Part shown: positions 46,980 to 47,020 of the stretch, piece by piece
Position numbering within the stretch: position 1 is the stretch's first letter
How the letters are laid out: each line of letters begins with the position of its first letter
Assembly: GCA_016748015.1 (NCBI GenBank)
Contig: JAAOMT010000479.1
Span: 3,766 to 50,785, forward strand
Direction: 5' to 3'
Origin: Geosiphon pyriformis
Taxonomy: Eukaryota; Glomeromycota; Glomeromycetes; Archaeosporales; Geosiphonaceae
Length of the DNA: 47,020 nt
The notes under the pieces: generated by a model
The model's database searches: none
The model's input: only the letters and a program-made list of their open reading frames with translations
What the model was told of the DNA's origin: nothing
Program-made: the position numbers and the translations under genes

Positions 46980-47020
46980 AACATTTTTTGAAGCAATACA
47001 AAATTTAAATGTGATTACAC
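46780..47020 (+). CDS. Unrecognised protein, N-terminal part, runs off right edge
   Basis: ATG at 46780-46782, open for 80 codons to the edge. It is the twin of the ORF at the left edge and reads in the opposite direction. It begins MLAFKKYQTQKNTSKPTQFS and goes on to SSLKEQTFFEAIQNLNVIT beyond the part visible on the left. It is Ser/Gln/Asn-rich without signal peptide or domain in the visible part. Sequence upstream of the ATG is shared with the left copy for about 100 bp and contains TATAAAATAAG, so both copies probably have the same promoter. The family is not recognised. Confidence 0.6.
   Translation, partial: MLAFKKYQTQKNTSKPTQFSQTNYNFLSPKKPSNSFPSSLETVDTQFNLQSHDIFVSNSELSSLKEQTFFEAIQNLNVIT

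Noticed and set aside
1-47020. Reading the whole window as a giant virus-like or Maverick element because of the inverted ends
   Set aside because: The interior holds spliced fungal genes, HMG-box and Sel1 genes and unrelated transposons, and no capsid, packaging ATPase or protein-primed polymerase. The end repeats contain outward-facing ORF starts rather than simple termini.

Overview
The window looks like nuclear DNA of an arbuscular mycorrhizal fungus close to Rhizophagus (Glomeromycotina). The evidence is very AT-rich intergenic DNA, short GT-AG introns of about 70-120 nt, two MATA-HMG-type HMG-box genes (a family strongly expanded in Rhizophagus), a Sel1-repeat gene, and a LINE whose ORF1 and ORF2 read like the LINE proteins common in that genus. 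This assignment is inference from protein character; no search was run. I saw no tRNA, rRNA or CRISPR array.

Layout. Both edges carry the same 302-bp sequence in opposite orientation (1-302 and 46678-46979, 298 of 302 identical). Each copy holds the 5' end of one unrecognised ORF reading outwards and off the window, so the window is bounded by two copies of a multicopy unit. From the left come a small broken Cys/Asp-rich gene (1268-1672, minus); an eight-exon secreted acid-phosphatase-type phosphoesterase with a one-base frameshift (2737-4294, plus); a long gene-poor AT-rich stretch; HMG-box gene 1 (10438-11649, plus); a 49-bp minisatellite; another gene-poor stretch; HMG-box gene 2 (17935-18738, minus, convergent with gene 1); a Sel1-repeat gene (20592-21341, minus); and a two-exon gene of unknown function (23899-24381, plus).

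At about 25.3-29.06 kb lies a compositional island. Its right part is almost free of CpG (2 in 2.6 kb). Its left part has a long minus-strand frame broken by TAA and TAG but not by TGA. Right of it are a five-exon gene ending in a PB1-like domain (29868-31153, plus) and an unrecognised, possibly decaying multi-exon gene (31711-39712). The last exon of that gene is split by a 6.8-kb LINE (32768-39599, minus) flanked by a 10-bp target-site duplication.

The right end is a transposon graveyard with one good gene. The gene is a two-exon secreted protein with an arginine-rich tail (41743-42277, minus). The relics are a decayed Fanzor/TnpB-like RNA-guided nuclease gene (about 42853-44500, plus), a Tc1/mariner fragment nested in it (about 43500-43845, minus), and a second Tc1/mariner fragment (about 46430-46640, minus).

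The genes do not form an operon or an obvious shared pathway. The window reads as scattered fungal genes (putative transcription factors, a signalling-adaptor type, secreted proteins) in repeat-rich DNA. Most mobile sequences are broken; the LINE endonuclease domain is the best preserved mobile-element domain.
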